Shown piece by piece: positions 46,253-56,463 of a stretch of DNA of 64,000 nt. The notes beneath the pieces were generated by a model, which did not search any database, was not told where the DNA came from, and saw only the letters and a list, made by a program, of their open reading frames with translations. Made by a program: the position numbers and the translations under genes. Source of the stretch: Neptunomonas qingdaonensis (GTDB lineage Bacteria; Pseudomonadota; Gammaproteobacteria; Pseudomonadales; Balneatricaceae); contig NZ_FOOU01000001.1 of the NCBI RefSeq assembly GCF_900113275.1, forward strand, positions 124,001 to 188,000, written 5' to 3'. Numbering within the stretch: position 1 is the first letter of the stretch; each line of letters begins with the position of its first letter.

Positions 46253-46377
46253 TATCCAATCTCGTCCTTATTCAAATGCTGAATTCAGATAAAAAATTCA
46301 TACCTGAAAGGTAGTGTAGTATTGAACTCACTGTTGCGTGGTAACTCAGCAAAAAATAGTAAGGTGATTGTGAAGCG

Positions 46378-47598
46378 CTAAGCCGTTACTGTACGCAAAC
46401 GCGCGACCGGACGCTCATCAATAACGATGTGAATTAATGCCGTAAGGAGTGCAATAGCGGCAGCTGACCACCAGACAACATCGTACGCTCCTGTTTCATC
46501 ATACAAATACCCCCCAAGCCAAACACCGAGAAAAGAGCCGAGTTGATGGTTTAAAAATACAATGCCGTAGAGGGTGCCCATATGGCGCAGACCAAACATC
46601 TGAGCGACCAGCCCAGACGTGGGTGGCACGGTTGCCAGCCATAAAAAACCTGTCAGGATAGAGAATACATATACCGTGGTGGTTGAAATAGGAATCAGCA
46701 TAAATAGGGCAATAGTGACCGCGCGTGAAGCGTAAATGATCCCCAGTAAATTCTTTTTCGAATATTTTCCAGACCAGGAGCCGAAGAGTAAACAGCCAAA
46801 AATATTAAACAGTCCTATTAATGAAAGACTGATAACCGCGACTTTTGCATCAAAACCTTCATCGGACAAAAATGCGGGCATATGCACCGTAATAAAAGCC
46901 AGCTGAAATCCACATACAAAAAAACCAGCAATCAATAACCAATAGTGAATGTGTCCACTGGCTTCTTTGAGCGCATCAGGAAGCGTTTGCTGGATATTTT
47001 CCTCTGAAGTGGTCGAAGAGTTGGCTGCGGCATCTCCTCTAAACGGCACTGCCAGAAACATCATGCATAAAGCACCGCCAGCCAGTAATAACAGCGCTGT
47101 TTGCCAGCCATAGCTGCTGATAAATTCCTGGGCAACCGGTATCAGCAGTAGCTGACCTGCAGAGCCTGCCGCCGTACCTAATCCCAGTGCAAATGCCCTC
47201 TTTTCCGGCGCTACCATGCGGGCCAGTGCGGGTAATACAACACCAAATCCGGTACCTGCGATACCCATCCCGATTAAAATACCGGCACCGCTATGTAATG
47301 CAAAAATACTGTCCGCTGTTGAAGTTACATACAAACCCAGCGCATATAGCAGTGCTCCTGCGAGAATGGCTTTAGCGGTACCAAAACGATCAGCAACCGC
47401 GCCGGCGATTGGTTGAAAAAGACCCCAGCATAGATTTTGCAGCGCAAGTGAAAACGCAAATACCTCACGTCCATAACCAAACTCAGTGGATATGGGGGCC
47501 ATGAAAAATCCCATAGAGGAGCGTAATCCGAAGTTAATGGCCAGCAGAATGCAGGCACAAGCAACAAAGACACTCAGTAATTTAACAGGGTGCGTCAT
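46378..47598 (-). CDS. MFS transporter (oxalate/monocarboxylate-like)
   Basis: A 406-residue transporter of about 12 membrane segments. The loop between helices 2 and 3 (GAVADRFGTAKAILAG, about 68-83) is the major-facilitator motif. Segment layout and the PTSGLVAQMFG/RHMGTLYGIVFLNHQLG region (about 325-355) resemble the OFA/monocarboxylate porter subfamily that moves organic acids. This could suit export or uptake of acids produced from alcohols, but the substrate is not evident. ATG 47598 is preferred over TTG 47613. Confidence 0.82.
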   Translation of the reverse strand: MTHPVKLLSVFVACACILLAINFGLRSSMGFFMAPISTEFGYGREVFAFSLALQNLCWGLFQPIAGAVADRFGTAKAILAGALLYALGLYVTSTADSIFALHSGAGILIGMGIAGTGFGVVLPALARMVAPEKRAFALGLGTAAGSAGQLLLIPVAQEFISSYGWQTALLLLAGGALCMMFLAVPFRGDAAANSSTTSEENIQQTLPDALKEASGHIHYWLLIAGFFVCGFQLAFITVHMPAFLSDEGFDAKVAVISLSLIGLFNIFGCLLFGSWSGKYSKKNLLGIIYASRAVTIALFMLIPISTTTVYVFSILTGFLWLATVPPTSGLVAQMFGLRHMGTLYGIVFLNHQLGSFLGVWLGGYLYDETGAYDVVWWSAAAIALLTALIHIVIDERPVARLRTVTA

Positions 47599-47660
47599 GG
47601 GGACTGTTTCCAATCGTATAGGTTGATGATAAAGAATGTGTGAATTAAGCGGGTGCTATA

Positions 47661-50156
47661 TTAACAGCAAACAGTCGTGAGGTATTTGTTGTTCAGGTCA
47701 GTTAACGACAGCGGCCGGTCAAAATAATAGCCTTGCGCTATGTGGCACTGGAAACTGTTGAGTTTTGCCAGCTGTTCGGCTGTTTCAACGCCTTCAGCAA
47801 CGATCGTTAGTTGGTATGACTCACCAATAGCTACGATAGCTCGTATCAGGTTTTCTGTTTCACTACTGGTTAACAGTTTATCAACAAATGATCGGTCTAT
47901 TTTTATTTCATTGATCGGTAAGATACTCAAATAGCTTAATGATGAATACCCCGTGCCGAAATCATCCAGTGACAGATTGAAACCATTATCCCGCAGTGTC
48001 TGTAATATGGGGGAGACATGGGCCAGATCTTCTATGAGTAAGCTTTCAGTAATCTCGAAAGTAATCAGTTGGCTATCGATAGTATGCTTACCCGCAGCCG
48101 CGACTAACTTGTCGATAAATTTTGGCGCGTTCAACTGTCTCGGTGATAGATTTACCGAGAGCGTTATGGGGTGTTCCCGATGATGGTTGAAGTCGCTAAT
48201 ATCTGCTAGTGACTGTTCAAGTACGAACATGCCTATTTCATGAATCAGGCCGGTATCTTCTGCAATGGGAATAAAATCTACCGGTGACACATGGCCGAGT
48301 TGTTCATTGTGCCAACGCAGCAGTGCTTCAACACCGTTAATATGGCCGCTTTGGATACAAATCTGCGGTTGATAGACGACACTGAATTCATTATTTTTCA
48401 ATGCCAGGCGCAGCGCTGATTCTAGCTGTAAATCTTTGTGTACTTGTTGGTTTATCAGTTTGTTGAAGAACAGAAAGCTTCCTTTTTGCTGGGCTTTCGA
48501 TTTGTACAGTACAATATCGGCTTTGCTGATCAGCTCTTCGGGGTCATCACCGTCATTCGGAAAAATAGTGACGCCAATGCTGCAGCTGGAATGGATGGCT
48601 TTACCGGCGATGGAAAATGGATCTTTGAAAACGTCTTGGATACGCTTAACTTTTTCCTCTGCTGCCCGTAAGTCTTTAAGCCCGGGGAAACAAAAAATGA
48701 ATTCATCTCCGCCAAATCGGGTGATGCTGTCGCCTGCTTGCAAAACACTTTCAAATTTATGGCTGACGGCTTGCAATAAATCATCACCGACAGAATGACC
48801 ATAGAGGTCATTTATTTTTTTAAAGTCGTCGAAGTCAACAAACATCAAGGCACACTTTTTATTGTTACCTTTTGATAGCTCAATGGCTTGTGTAATACGT
48901 TCTTCGAGCAATAAGCGGTTAGGTAGTTTTGTCAGGGCGTCATGGTGAGCAACAAAGTGCAGTTGATCTTTGGTACGCTGCAGCTCTTCAATATTACTGC
49001 TTATATGTTGTTGGAACTTTTCAAATCTTCGCGAAATATTTCGGCTTATATACACTAAAACAAAGACCAGAAGTAACGTAGAAAAAAAACTGAGTAACAA
49101 TATTTTTTGAAGTCCTACTGTGTTTTGGTTTTGGACAATGGTTTCTCTTTGCGTCAGGTAGTTTTCAATTTCGTTGATGTACACCCCGGTACCAATGACC
49201 CAATTCCAATCTGCAATGCCGGTTACATAGCTTATTTTTTGTGCGGGCTGTCCTGTGGATGGCATGATTGAACCGATATACTCAACATAATCGCCTCCCT
49301 GTTGCGCTGTTTGAATAATCTTTTGAACGACAGGAAATCCATTGCTGTCCTTGCGGTCGAGGTTGTTTGTTCCAACCAATGATTCTTTAAAATGAGAAAG
49401 ATAATTACCCTGGTAGTCGACGACAAAAACGTAACCGTTATCACCGTAGCGAATATTACTTATTCTTTCTAATAAGCGTTTCTTAATATCATTTTCGACA
49501 TCGATAAGGTACTCGCCGGTGCCGATGAACCAATCGTAGGGCGCGAAGTACTTACCAAAACCAATTTTCTCGAATTCTTGAGTTTTATTCTGTGGTTTTA
49601 CAAACCACCAGTGGTAAAAACTTTCGCCTTTGGTTTTTACTAATTCTCCCATTTCCTGAACAATGTAGCTGCCTTTCACATCTTGCAGCTCCCACTTTGA
49701 TTTACCTTCCATGTGAGGGAGCAGTGGATGCATAACACTGAGGCCGTTGGTTTTATATATAAAAAAGTAACCCCGTCCTCCATTAAAAGAGATGCTGCGT
49801 AGGCTATCGGTGATTAACCGGGTGACTTCTGCTTCCGATTTGTCTTTATGTTGTTGATAAATGTTTTCTGCAATAGCGTAGGCTTCGTTAACACGCTGTT
49901 TGATGTTGTGCTTTAAAGAGGCTTCGGTTTGATTTTTTTCGAACTGAATGTCTTGAAAGACCTGCTCAACCTGACTCTTGGCAACCGCTTTTTGAAGATC
50001 CATAAAGTTGCTGCGTAGTGACGCTATTTCGCTTGTTGCTTTTGTATGGTTGTTATAAATGATGATAGCGCTGAGCAATACGATAAATATCCCGACGACC
50101 AGAACCGGAGCTACTTTGATAAGACGGATAAGTTTCTGGTCGGATATTATTGTCAT
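47661..50156 (-). CDS. Cache-sensor GGDEF-EAL cyclic di-GMP protein
   Basis: An 831-residue membrane-bound regulator. A TM helix (about 12-33), two periplasmic Cache-type modules (about 60-330, with GRGYFFIYKTNGLSVMHP and YGDNGYVFVVDYQGNYLSH), a second TM (about 350-370), then GGDEF (about 405-560; RFGGDEF) and EAL (about 575-825; VEALLRWHN, with NLSPRQL and DDFGTGYSSL). Both catalytic motifs are intact, so it could make or degrade cyclic di-GMP. Cache pairs usually bind small organic acids. It is transcribed alone, next to a likely organic-acid MFS transporter. Confidence 0.92.
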   Translation of the reverse strand: MTIISDQKLIRLIKVAPVLVVGIFIVLLSAIIIYNNHTKATSEIASLRSNFMDLQKAVAKSQVEQVFQDIQFEKNQTEASLKHNIKQRVNEAYAIAENIYQQHKDKSEAEVTRLITDSLRSISFNGGRGYFFIYKTNGLSVMHPLLPHMEGKSKWELQDVKGSYIVQEMGELVKTKGESFYHWWFVKPQNKTQEFEKIGFGKYFAPYDWFIGTGEYLIDVENDIKKRLLERISNIRYGDNGYVFVVDYQGNYLSHFKESLVGTNNLDRKDSNGFPVVQKIIQTAQQGGDYVEYIGSIMPSTGQPAQKISYVTGIADWNWVIGTGVYINEIENYLTQRETIVQNQNTVGLQKILLLSFFSTLLLVFVLVYISRNISRRFEKFQQHISSNIEELQRTKDQLHFVAHHDALTKLPNRLLLEERITQAIELSKGNNKKCALMFVDFDDFKKINDLYGHSVGDDLLQAVSHKFESVLQAGDSITRFGGDEFIFCFPGLKDLRAAEEKVKRIQDVFKDPFSIAGKAIHSSCSIGVTIFPNDGDDPEELISKADIVLYKSKAQQKGSFLFFNKLINQQVHKDLQLESALRLALKNNEFSVVYQPQICIQSGHINGVEALLRWHNEQLGHVSPVDFIPIAEDTGLIHEIGMFVLEQSLADISDFNHHREHPITLSVNLSPRQLNAPKFIDKLVAAAGKHTIDSQLITFEITESLLIEDLAHVSPILQTLRDNGFNLSLDDFGTGYSSLSYLSILPINEIKIDRSFVDKLLTSSETENLIRAIVAIGESYQLTIVAEGVETAEQLAKLNSFQCHIAQGYYFDRPLSLTDLNNKYLTTVCC

Positions 50157-50300
50157 AAAATGATGTTTTGACCGTATCAGTTCGTAAAAAATTGCTGTTT
50201 TACGTAGGTATCATGGCAGCAAATGCTGTCTTATTGTTTTACGCTATATTGAACTATAGACTAGGTTTTTATGACTGACCCAGATATACATAAATCCCTG

Positions 50301-51956
50301 TTAAATTATCTTCTGTACCTCTGAGACCCCCTCAGCAAGTTGGTTTAAAGTAAGTGCCTTATCAGTGCTGCAGCTCAGCGACGAATCATGGCTGTTGATG
50401 ATGACTAATTTCCCTTTCCAGTGATGGTGTAGTTTGCTGAGTATTCTTGCCGCGCTAAGTTGATCTATACCGGCAGTTGGTTCATCTAACAGTAAAATTT
50501 GCGGATCCTGAAGGATTAGTCTGGCCAAACCTAAGCGTTTAAGTTCGCCTCCTGATAGCATACGCTCGCCTTCTCCGAGCCAGCTGTCAAAACCATCTGG
50601 GAGCTGCTGAAACCAATGCTCCAGTTCAACCAAGCGGAGAGTTTCTTGTAAGGTTTCATCTGAGTGCTGCTGGTGTAAGCAGAGGTTGTAGCGCAATGTG
50701 CCGCGTAATAAGTCGATTTTTTGAGGCATCAACCCTATCTGCTCAGCGCTGCTTTTTTCGATTAACAGAGTGCCGTCGCTGGGCTGCAGGTGCCCCATTA
50801 ACAGGTGTAAAAAGGTAGTTTTTCCATGTCCACTGGGGGCGGTAATCCAATACCAGTGAGGGGCGCTTAGCTCGGTATTTACTTTATCAATAATCAGGGT
50901 TTGCCGTTGCGGATAATGATAACTGAGTTGCGTGACCTTAATCACAGTGGCGTCTGCGGATACGAATTGGCGTTGGTCTTTTTTTGAGATATTTGATGCC
51001 AGGTAATCAATTCTTTTCAGGGCCGTGTATCCCAATCCGAAATTGGCCAATGAGTTAACGCCAGTCAAAATAACTTCCTGTACACCCAGCGTTAGCAGTA
51101 GCAGCATAAACAGGTGAGCACCTTCAATGTACCCGTATGATAAGGCTAATAGTCCTTGCCAGAGCATAACTAATACCTGGACGGCTAATATCAGTTGGCT
51201 CAGCGACATCACATGCTGCTGGGCGCGGCTGGCTTGTTGTTCTGAATAATCTGCCGTACTCGCCGCTTGCTGCAGCTGTTGTGTGCTGTGCGTAAAACGT
51301 TGAAAGAGAATCAGTGTGCGTACATTGTTGAACAATGAACTGGCACTGCTCCATTGCTGGCTGCGTTGCTGATGAAGCACGTCCTGTGGTTGCAAAACCA
51401 GATGCATATATAACCAAGGCATAAAGAAAACAGCGATACAGAGAGTAGGCGCTAACCATATCCAGATATCGGGTACAAACAGAGAAACCGTAATCAGATA
51501 TAAAAGAGAGCAGAGCAACATGACAAAGCCCGGTACCAATGCAGACAGGTAGAGGGCTTCGGCATGTTTTATGTCTTCCATCAGACGGCTGCTGGCATCA
51601 TGATTATTTAACGGTTGCTCTTGCCAGGAATGCTTGGCTAACTCACCGAAGAGCTCGGCTCTTAATCGTGAAATAACCCGTAATGTTGCTTCATGGGTGG
51701 TCAGGCGCTCGCCATAGCGGCCTAGGGTACGTGTAATAGACAGACCCCGGACAATGGCACCGGGTGCAAAGTAGTTAAAACTGTGCGCTCCCGCGATACT
51801 GAGCCCTGCTAAAGCAGTTGCACTGATAAACCAACCCGACACGGCGAGTAATGCGATCCCGGAAATTGCCGTAATGGTCGCCAATAACAGCCCCAGGGTG
51901 GCCATGGTGCGTTGCTGCCAAAGCAAGCAGAAATAGCGCTTAACTAATCTTGGCAT
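50301..51956 (-). CDS. cydC: Cysteine/glutathione ABC exporter, subunit CydC
   Basis: A 551-residue half-transporter: six membrane segments (about 15-320), then an ATPase with APSGHGKTT (Walker A, about 378-386), LSGGELKRLGLARL (signature) and ILLLDEPTAGID (Walker B). CydDC moves cysteine and glutathione to the periplasm and is needed for assembly of cytochrome bd. It overlaps cydD by 17 bases, so the two are cotranslated. The pair lies next to the cydXBA genes and their likely activator. Confidence 0.92.
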   Translation of the reverse strand: MPRLVKRYFCLLWQQRTMATLGLLLATITAISGIALLAVSGWFISATALAGLSIAGAHSFNYFAPGAIVRGLSITRTLGRYGERLTTHEATLRVISRLRAELFGELAKHSWQEQPLNNHDASSRLMEDIKHAEALYLSALVPGFVMLLCSLLYLITVSLFVPDIWIWLAPTLCIAVFFMPWLYMHLVLQPQDVLHQQRSQQWSSASSLFNNVRTLILFQRFTHSTQQLQQAASTADYSEQQASRAQQHVMSLSQLILAVQVLVMLWQGLLALSYGYIEGAHLFMLLLLTLGVQEVILTGVNSLANFGLGYTALKRIDYLASNISKKDQRQFVSADATVIKVTQLSYHYPQRQTLIIDKVNTELSAPHWYWITAPSGHGKTTFLHLLMGHLQPSDGTLLIEKSSAEQIGLMPQKIDLLRGTLRYNLCLHQQHSDETLQETLRLVELEHWFQQLPDGFDSWLGEGERMLSGGELKRLGLARLILQDPQILLLDEPTAGIDQLSAARILSKLHHHWKGKLVIINSHDSSLSCSTDKALTLNQLAEGVSEVQKII

Positions 51957-53700
51957 GTGTGTCGTCTCCCTTTATAGAAGTGTTCTTTTCGACAACACCT
52001 TTTTCTGCAGAGTCGATGACTATGACGTGATCAAAGCGATGCTGATCATTCAGTCTGTGGCTGGCGATTAATAACATGCCTCCCTCACGGGTGAACTGTT
52101 GAAGCGATTCTAAAAACAGTTCGGCTGTCTGATCGTCAAGATTGGCGGTGGGTTCATCCAGTAACAATATATTGGGCTGATGTAAAAACACCCTGGCTAA
52201 AGCAATGCGTTGAGCCTGGCCTCCGGATAGGTAACCCCCCGTTTCGCTGATGCGATAATCCAGAGTGCCAGGTAGCTCCCGGACCACTTGCGCTACCTGA
52301 GCAGAATTGAGTGCTGCAAATAACTGATCATCTGTGAAATCACGCCCCAGACAAAGGTTACTGCGGATCGTGTCAAATAACAGTTCCGGATGTTGTGTCA
52401 TATAGCCAATTTTACTTTGCCAGTCGGTATTGCTTTCTAGCAGGTGTACATGGCTATTAATCAGTACTTGCCCTGATACCGGAGGTAAAAAACCTGCGAG
52501 CGTTTCTAATAACGTGCTTTTACCTGCTCCGGATGGTCCTTGAAGCAGAATGCTTTCGCCGGGGCCTAGTGTGATGTTAATTGGTTTGCCTATTTTGCGA
52601 CCATTGCGTCCGGTTTGCAGCGAGCTAAGGGTGATTGAGGTGATTGGCTCAACCAGCGGAGGATTGTCTTTAGGCTGAGTTTCTGCTGTTTTTTTTTGAA
52701 ATAACCTGAGTAGATGGTCGGCTACACTGAGGGCATCGGCACGGGCATGGTAGAGCGCTCCCAAGCGACGCAGGGGTAAGTAAAACTCGGGAGCCAGCAT
52801 CAACAGAAAAACACCCTCGCCTAATGTGATGATCTCACTCCAATTGCCTATCTGGTATTTGCCGAGAAAGAGTAAACCTAAATAGACGGCTACTAGTGCA
52901 ACGCTGATAGCACTGAAAAATTCCAGAACAGTGCCTGATAAAAAAGCCAGTCGCAGTACTTGCATCGTTGAGCGTCGATAGCTCTCTGATTGCTTATACA
53001 AAGAGGCTTGCTCATGCGCAGTTGAGCCCGCCAGCTGTAAAGCACTCAGGCCCTGAATTCTATCGGCTAACAGGCTGCCTAATCGGTTGAGTTGTGTCAG
53101 GTTTTGTTGGCTGGCAGCGGTAGCTTTATGTCCCACAATGATCATAAAAAGAGGAACGATCGGCGCCGTTAGTGCCAGTATCAGAGGGACAAGCCAGTTG
53201 ATTGTGCAACAGGCTAGTATTACCAGTAGAGGCGTTAGCATGGCTAAGCGTTGCTGAGGCCGGAATTCTGCAAAGTAATCGCGCATGCTGTTGATTTCTG
53301 TACTGATCAGGCTACTGAGTTCTGCGGCTGTAAAATCAGGAAACAGATGGATATTCAGCTGTTGGCAGTGTTGTAGCATTACTGCTCGTAAGTTGTCGCG
53401 TATCTTTATGCTGGCGCTGTCGGCTAAGCGTGCTTGTAGTATGGGTAAGCAGGCTTTAATGCAGAGAATTGAAGCGAGTCCGATCCACCAAATGGGTTGT
53501 CGCCACTGATCTTGCTGTTCATATACGCTTGAATTAATCAGCAGGGCGACCAGGGCGGCAAAGCTGATGGTACAGAGTGTTTGCAGTACACCAATGACCG
53601 TTAGCCAGTCGTTTTCTTTACGGGCTATTTTTCCTGCCTCACGCAATAGTGTTTTGGCATCGGCACAATGGCGCAGGTCGGGATTTAATGACTGTTTCAT
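51940..53700 (-). CDS. cydD: Cysteine/glutathione ABC exporter, subunit CydD
   Basis: A 586-residue half-transporter: membrane domain to about residue 320, then ATPase with GPSGAGKST (Walker A), LSGGQAQRIALARV (signature) and ILLLDEPTANLDD (Walker B). It partners CydC. It is the first gene of the leftward pair and is divergent from fisR across a 136-base region containing a dyad like that upstream of cydA. Thiol export to the periplasm also suits the sulfur-handling genes nearby. Confidence 0.92.
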   Translation of the reverse strand: MKQSLNPDLRHCADAKTLLREAGKIARKENDWLTVIGVLQTLCTISFAALVALLINSSVYEQQDQWRQPIWWIGLASILCIKACLPILQARLADSASIKIRDNLRAVMLQHCQQLNIHLFPDFTAAELSSLISTEINSMRDYFAEFRPQQRLAMLTPLLVILACCTINWLVPLILALTAPIVPLFMIIVGHKATAASQQNLTQLNRLGSLLADRIQGLSALQLAGSTAHEQASLYKQSESYRRSTMQVLRLAFLSGTVLEFFSAISVALVAVYLGLLFLGKYQIGNWSEIITLGEGVFLLMLAPEFYLPLRRLGALYHARADALSVADHLLRLFQKKTAETQPKDNPPLVEPITSITLSSLQTGRNGRKIGKPINITLGPGESILLQGPSGAGKSTLLETLAGFLPPVSGQVLINSHVHLLESNTDWQSKIGYMTQHPELLFDTIRSNLCLGRDFTDDQLFAALNSAQVAQVVRELPGTLDYRISETGGYLSGGQAQRIALARVFLHQPNILLLDEPTANLDDQTAELFLESLQQFTREGGMLLIASHRLNDQHRFDHVIVIDSAEKGVVEKNTSIKGDDTHAKIS

Positions 53701-53790
53701 ATTCGTGGTTTCATATTATTGGTCATATTAATTGCCGTATAAAAAAAGCTCTGTAATTCATATTGACAGTTCTGGTAGATGGTCAATTTT

Positions 53791-53819
53791 TTTGTCATTA
53801 TCGTCATAGTAGAGACAAA
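53791..53819. promoter_or_regulatory. TTTGTC-N17-GACAAA dyad, candidate FisR site
   Basis: TTTGTC (53791-53796) and GACAAA (53814-53819) in the 136-base region between cydD and fisR. The same half-sites with an 18-base spacer occur at 58225-58254 upstream of cydA. A second small dyad TTGAC/GTCAA lies at 53763-53786. Confidence 0.5.
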
Positions 53820-53836
53820 AGTGACGGAGTTGATGC

Positions 53837-55183
53837 ATGACTAACGCTAGCTGGCTGGAAACAATGCGCAATGTGCTGGATAGTTATGCTGATCCGGCAG
53901 TGCTGGTGGATACCGATTATAATGTGGTAGTGACGAACAGCAGCTACGATTTTCGTTTTGGTGGGCTTAAAGAGAATAGCCCCGCAAAGTGCTATTTTAT
54001 ATCGCATGGTTATCAGCGCCCATGTGATCTGGAGGGTGAAACCTGCCCGATGCAGGAAGCTCGTGAAACGCGCAAGCGTGCCAGCGTTTTGCATATTCAT
54101 AATACGCCTCAGGGAAAAGAACATGTCGGAATAGATACTATTCCTATTGTTGACGAGGAACAGCGGACTTACTTTATTGAGGTGATCAAGCCGATTCTGG
54201 AAGTGAGTGCTGAACCGATTGCCAACAAGATGATCGGCCGTAGCCCGGCGTTTAACCGTCTGGTCGATCTGATTCATCGAGTCGGTAAAACCAATACGAA
54301 TGTGCTCCTGATCGGAGCATCGGGTACAGGTAAAGAGCTGGCGGCGCAGGCGATTCATTCGGTTAGTCCAAGAGCAAGCAAGCCCTTTGTTACAGTTGAA
54401 TGTTCCGGGCTGACCGATACTTTGTTTGAAAGTGAGCTGTTTGGCCATATGAAAGGCGCTTTCACCGGAGCGACTTATAACAGAACTGGGCTGGTGCAAT
54501 CCGCACAGGGTGGCACTTTGTTTCTTGATGAAGTCGGCGATGTCCCGTTGCATCTTCAGGTAAAACTGCTGCGCCTGATTGAAACCAAAACCTTTCGCCC
54601 CGTCGGTGACAGCAAGCCTGCAGCAGCTGATTTCAGGCTGGTGTGTGCGACGCATAAAGATCTGCCTACGATGGTTGAGCGAGGGGAGTTCAGGGAAGAC
54701 TTGTATCACCGGATCAGCACCTTTCCTATCTCTTTGCCTTCTTTGGCGGAGCGGCGTGAAGATCTGCCTTTGCTGGTCCAGAGTATCCTGCTGCGTATTG
54801 CCGGGAATGTACCCCTTAGCCTGACCGACGATGCACAGGCGTTGCTCTCTCGACAGTCTTTTAAAGGGAATGTACGCGAACTGAAGAATATTCTCGAGCG
54901 GGCTATAGTTTTGCGTCATGATGACCTTATCGGTGTTGATGTAATCCTGCAAAGCTTAAACCTGCTTCCTGCTCAAGATGTGATGCGAGCAGGTCAAACC
55001 GTTGCATCGCACACTGTTTTTCAGCAATTGGCTCAGCAAAAGTTAAGTCTTGACGCGTTAGAGCAGCGCTATTTAGAGGCACTACTGCAAACCTATTCCG
55101 ATAAAATACAGGTGGCTGAGATTGCCGGCTGTAGTTTGCGCACTTTGTATCGTAAATTAGAACTCGTGAATCCCGAGAAATAA
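53837..55183 (+). CDS. fisR: Sigma-54-dependent activator, FisR-like, with three-cysteine sensor
   Basis: A 448-residue activator. The N-terminal PAS-like domain (1-130) holds C52, C63 and C70 in [13 protein letters not shown] then GETCP. Their spacing (11 and 7) equals that of C53, C64 and C71 in Cupriavidus FisR, which senses sulfane sulfur. The AAA+ domain (about 148-380) has Walker A GASGTGKE, sigma-54-contact GAFTGA and Walker [13 protein letters not shown] Fis-type HTH ends the protein (about 405-445; [16 protein letters not shown]). It lies between cydDC and cydXBA, divergent from the first and convergent with the second. It most likely activates sulfide-oxidation and cytochrome bd genes. 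Confidence 0.85.
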   Translation: MTNASWLETMRNVLDSYADPAVLVDTDYNVVVTNSSYDFRFGGLKENSPAKCYFISHGYQRPCDLEGETCPMQEARETRKRASVLHIHNTPQGKEHVGIDTIPIVDEEQRTYFIEVIKPILEVSAEPIANKMIGRSPAFNRLVDLIHRVGKTNTNVLLIGASGTGKELAAQAIHSVSPRASKPFVTVECSGLTDTLFESELFGHMKGAFTGATYNRTGLVQSAQGGTLFLDEVGDVPLHLQVKLLRLIETKTFRPVGDSKPAAADFRLVCATHKDLPTMVERGEFREDLYHRISTFPISLPSLAERREDLPLLVQSILLRIAGNVPLSLTDDAQALLSRQSFKGNVRELKNILERAIVLRHDDLIGVDVILQSLNLLPAQDVMRAGQTVASHTVFQQLAQQKLSLDALEQRYLEALLQTYSDKIQVAEIAGCSLRTLYRKLELVNPEK

Positions 55184-55200
55184 ACCCGCCGGGGCGGGTT
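55183..55200. terminator. Hairpin between convergent fisR and cydX
   Basis: AACCCGC and GCGGGTT form a seven-bp stem with a four-base loop, beginning at the fisR stop. There is only a weak T-tract on either side. Confidence 0.6.
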
Positions 55201-55215
55201 CAGCTTGAGACGATT

Positions 55216-55314
55216 TTATTCGTCGTCGCTCATCTGGGTTTCTAGCCACATAGCATTAATGATGCCGAAACTGCACGCCAGTAAAACCCCAAGAATCCAT
55301 GCGAAATACCACAT
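55216..55314 (-). CDS. cydX: Cytochrome bd oxidase small subunit CydX
   Basis: A 32-residue single-helix membrane peptide, MWYFAWILGVLLACSFGI then INAMWLETQ, ending in acidic residues. This matches the CydX family (MWYFAWxLG...), which stabilises the heme sites of cytochrome bd. It has a strong AAAGGAGG ribosome site overlapping the cydB stop, and is the last gene of cydABX. Confidence 0.93.
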   Translation of the reverse strand: MWYFAWILGVLLACSFGIINAMWLETQMSDDE

Positions 55315-55326
55315 AAAAACCTCCTT

Positions 55327-56463
55327 TTAGTAATATGAAATACTATTGCTTTCGATAGCTTCAGGTTCGACCCGGCCCCACATTTTATAGTAACCCCACA
55401 CTGTGTAGGCGAGTATCAGCGGTACAAAGAAAAACACTACCCAGAGCATTATCTCTAACGTCAGCCTGCTTGATGTCGCATCCCACAGTGTAAGGCTACT
55501 CGCTAAATCAGTGGATGACGGCATGAGGAACGGAAATAGCGTAGAGCCTGCCAGCAAGATAATGCTGGTAATTGCTAATGAACTGGCTAAAAAGGCCCAG
55601 CCATAGCGTTCAGCACGTGATAGAACGCTGGTTAATAAAGGCAAAATAACAGCCAGGATAGGTAGCAGCCAAAGTTGCGGGTAAAGGTCGAAATTTGCAA
55701 ACCAGCTATCAATGCGAACTACGCTTTTGCTCAGTGGATTAGAACTAGCATCACCGATAACGGTGCTGCTGATCTCATAGCCAGGTATGGCTGTGAGTAA
55801 CCAAAAACCGGCAATTACCAGTAGAAGGCTTAATAATGGGCCCGTCACTATTGCCATTGATTTGGCCCGGGGCTGAACGTCTCCACCGGCACGCATTTGC
55901 AACCATACGGCGCCATGAAGGATCAGCATTATCACACTAGCCAAACCACAGATGAGTGCAAACGGATTGAGTAATTCCCAAAACGAACCGGTATAGGTTG
56001 GGCGGGTAAATTCATCAAAGCTGAAAGGCACCCCCAAAAATAAGTTACCGAATGTAACACCGAATACTAACGCCGGTACAAAGGAGCCAAGGCTCAGGCC
56101 TAAGTCCCAATTGCTGCGCCAGCGTTTACTTGGCATCTTGCTACGGTATTCAAAGCCGATCGGGCGGAAGAACAATGCAAACAATACCAATAGCATCGCC
56201 CAGTAAAAGCCGGAAAATGCAGTCGCGTAAATCAAAGGCCAGGCGGCAAACAGAGCGCCGCCCGCAGTGACGAACCACACCTGATTGCCATCCCAGTGAG
56301 GTGCAATAGTATTAATAATCACACGCCGTTCGGTATCTGTCTTTCCCAGTAAGGGCAGCAACATGGCAGCGCCGAGATCAAAACCGTCTGTGATGGCGAA
56401 GCCTATCAATAAAACGCCGACCAACAGCCACCAGACCAGTCGCAGAGTTTCGTAATCAAACAT
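55327..56463 (-). CDS. cydB: Cytochrome bd ubiquinol oxidase subunit II
   Basis: A 378-residue membrane protein with about eight or nine helices. The start [36 protein letters not shown] is the canonical CydB N-terminus, with GFDLG. It partners CydA and carries no heme. The start overlaps the cydA stop by eight bases, giving translational coupling. Confidence 0.95.
   Translation of the reverse strand: MFDYETLRLVWWLLVGVLLIGFAITDGFDLGAAMLLPLLGKTDTERRVIINTIAPHWDGNQVWFVTAGGALFAAWPLIYATAFSGFYWAMLLVLFALFFRPIGFEYRSKMPSKRWRSNWDLGLSLGSFVPALVFGVTFGNLFLGVPFSFDEFTRPTYTGSFWELLNPFALICGLASVIMLILHGAVWLQMRAGGDVQPRAKSMAIVTGPLLSLLLVIAGFWLLTAIPGYEISSTVIGDASSNPLSKSVVRIDSWFANFDLYPQLWLLPILAVILPLLTSVLSRAERYGWAFLASSLAITSIILLAGSTLFPFLMPSSTDLASSLTLWDATSSRLTLEIMLWVVFFFVPLILAYTVWGYYKMWGRVEPEAIESNSISYY

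Noticed and set aside
53718-53738. A sigma-54-like TGGTCAT...TGCC upstream of fisR
   Set aside because: The GG-to-GC spacing is one base too long and the elements are poor, so it was not reported as a promoter.
53804-54952. A long minus-strand frame (382 codons) opposite fisR
   Set aside because: The plus-strand frame has clear AAA+ and Fis-domain motifs and a ribosome site. The opposite frame has no recognisable family, so it is a shadow.
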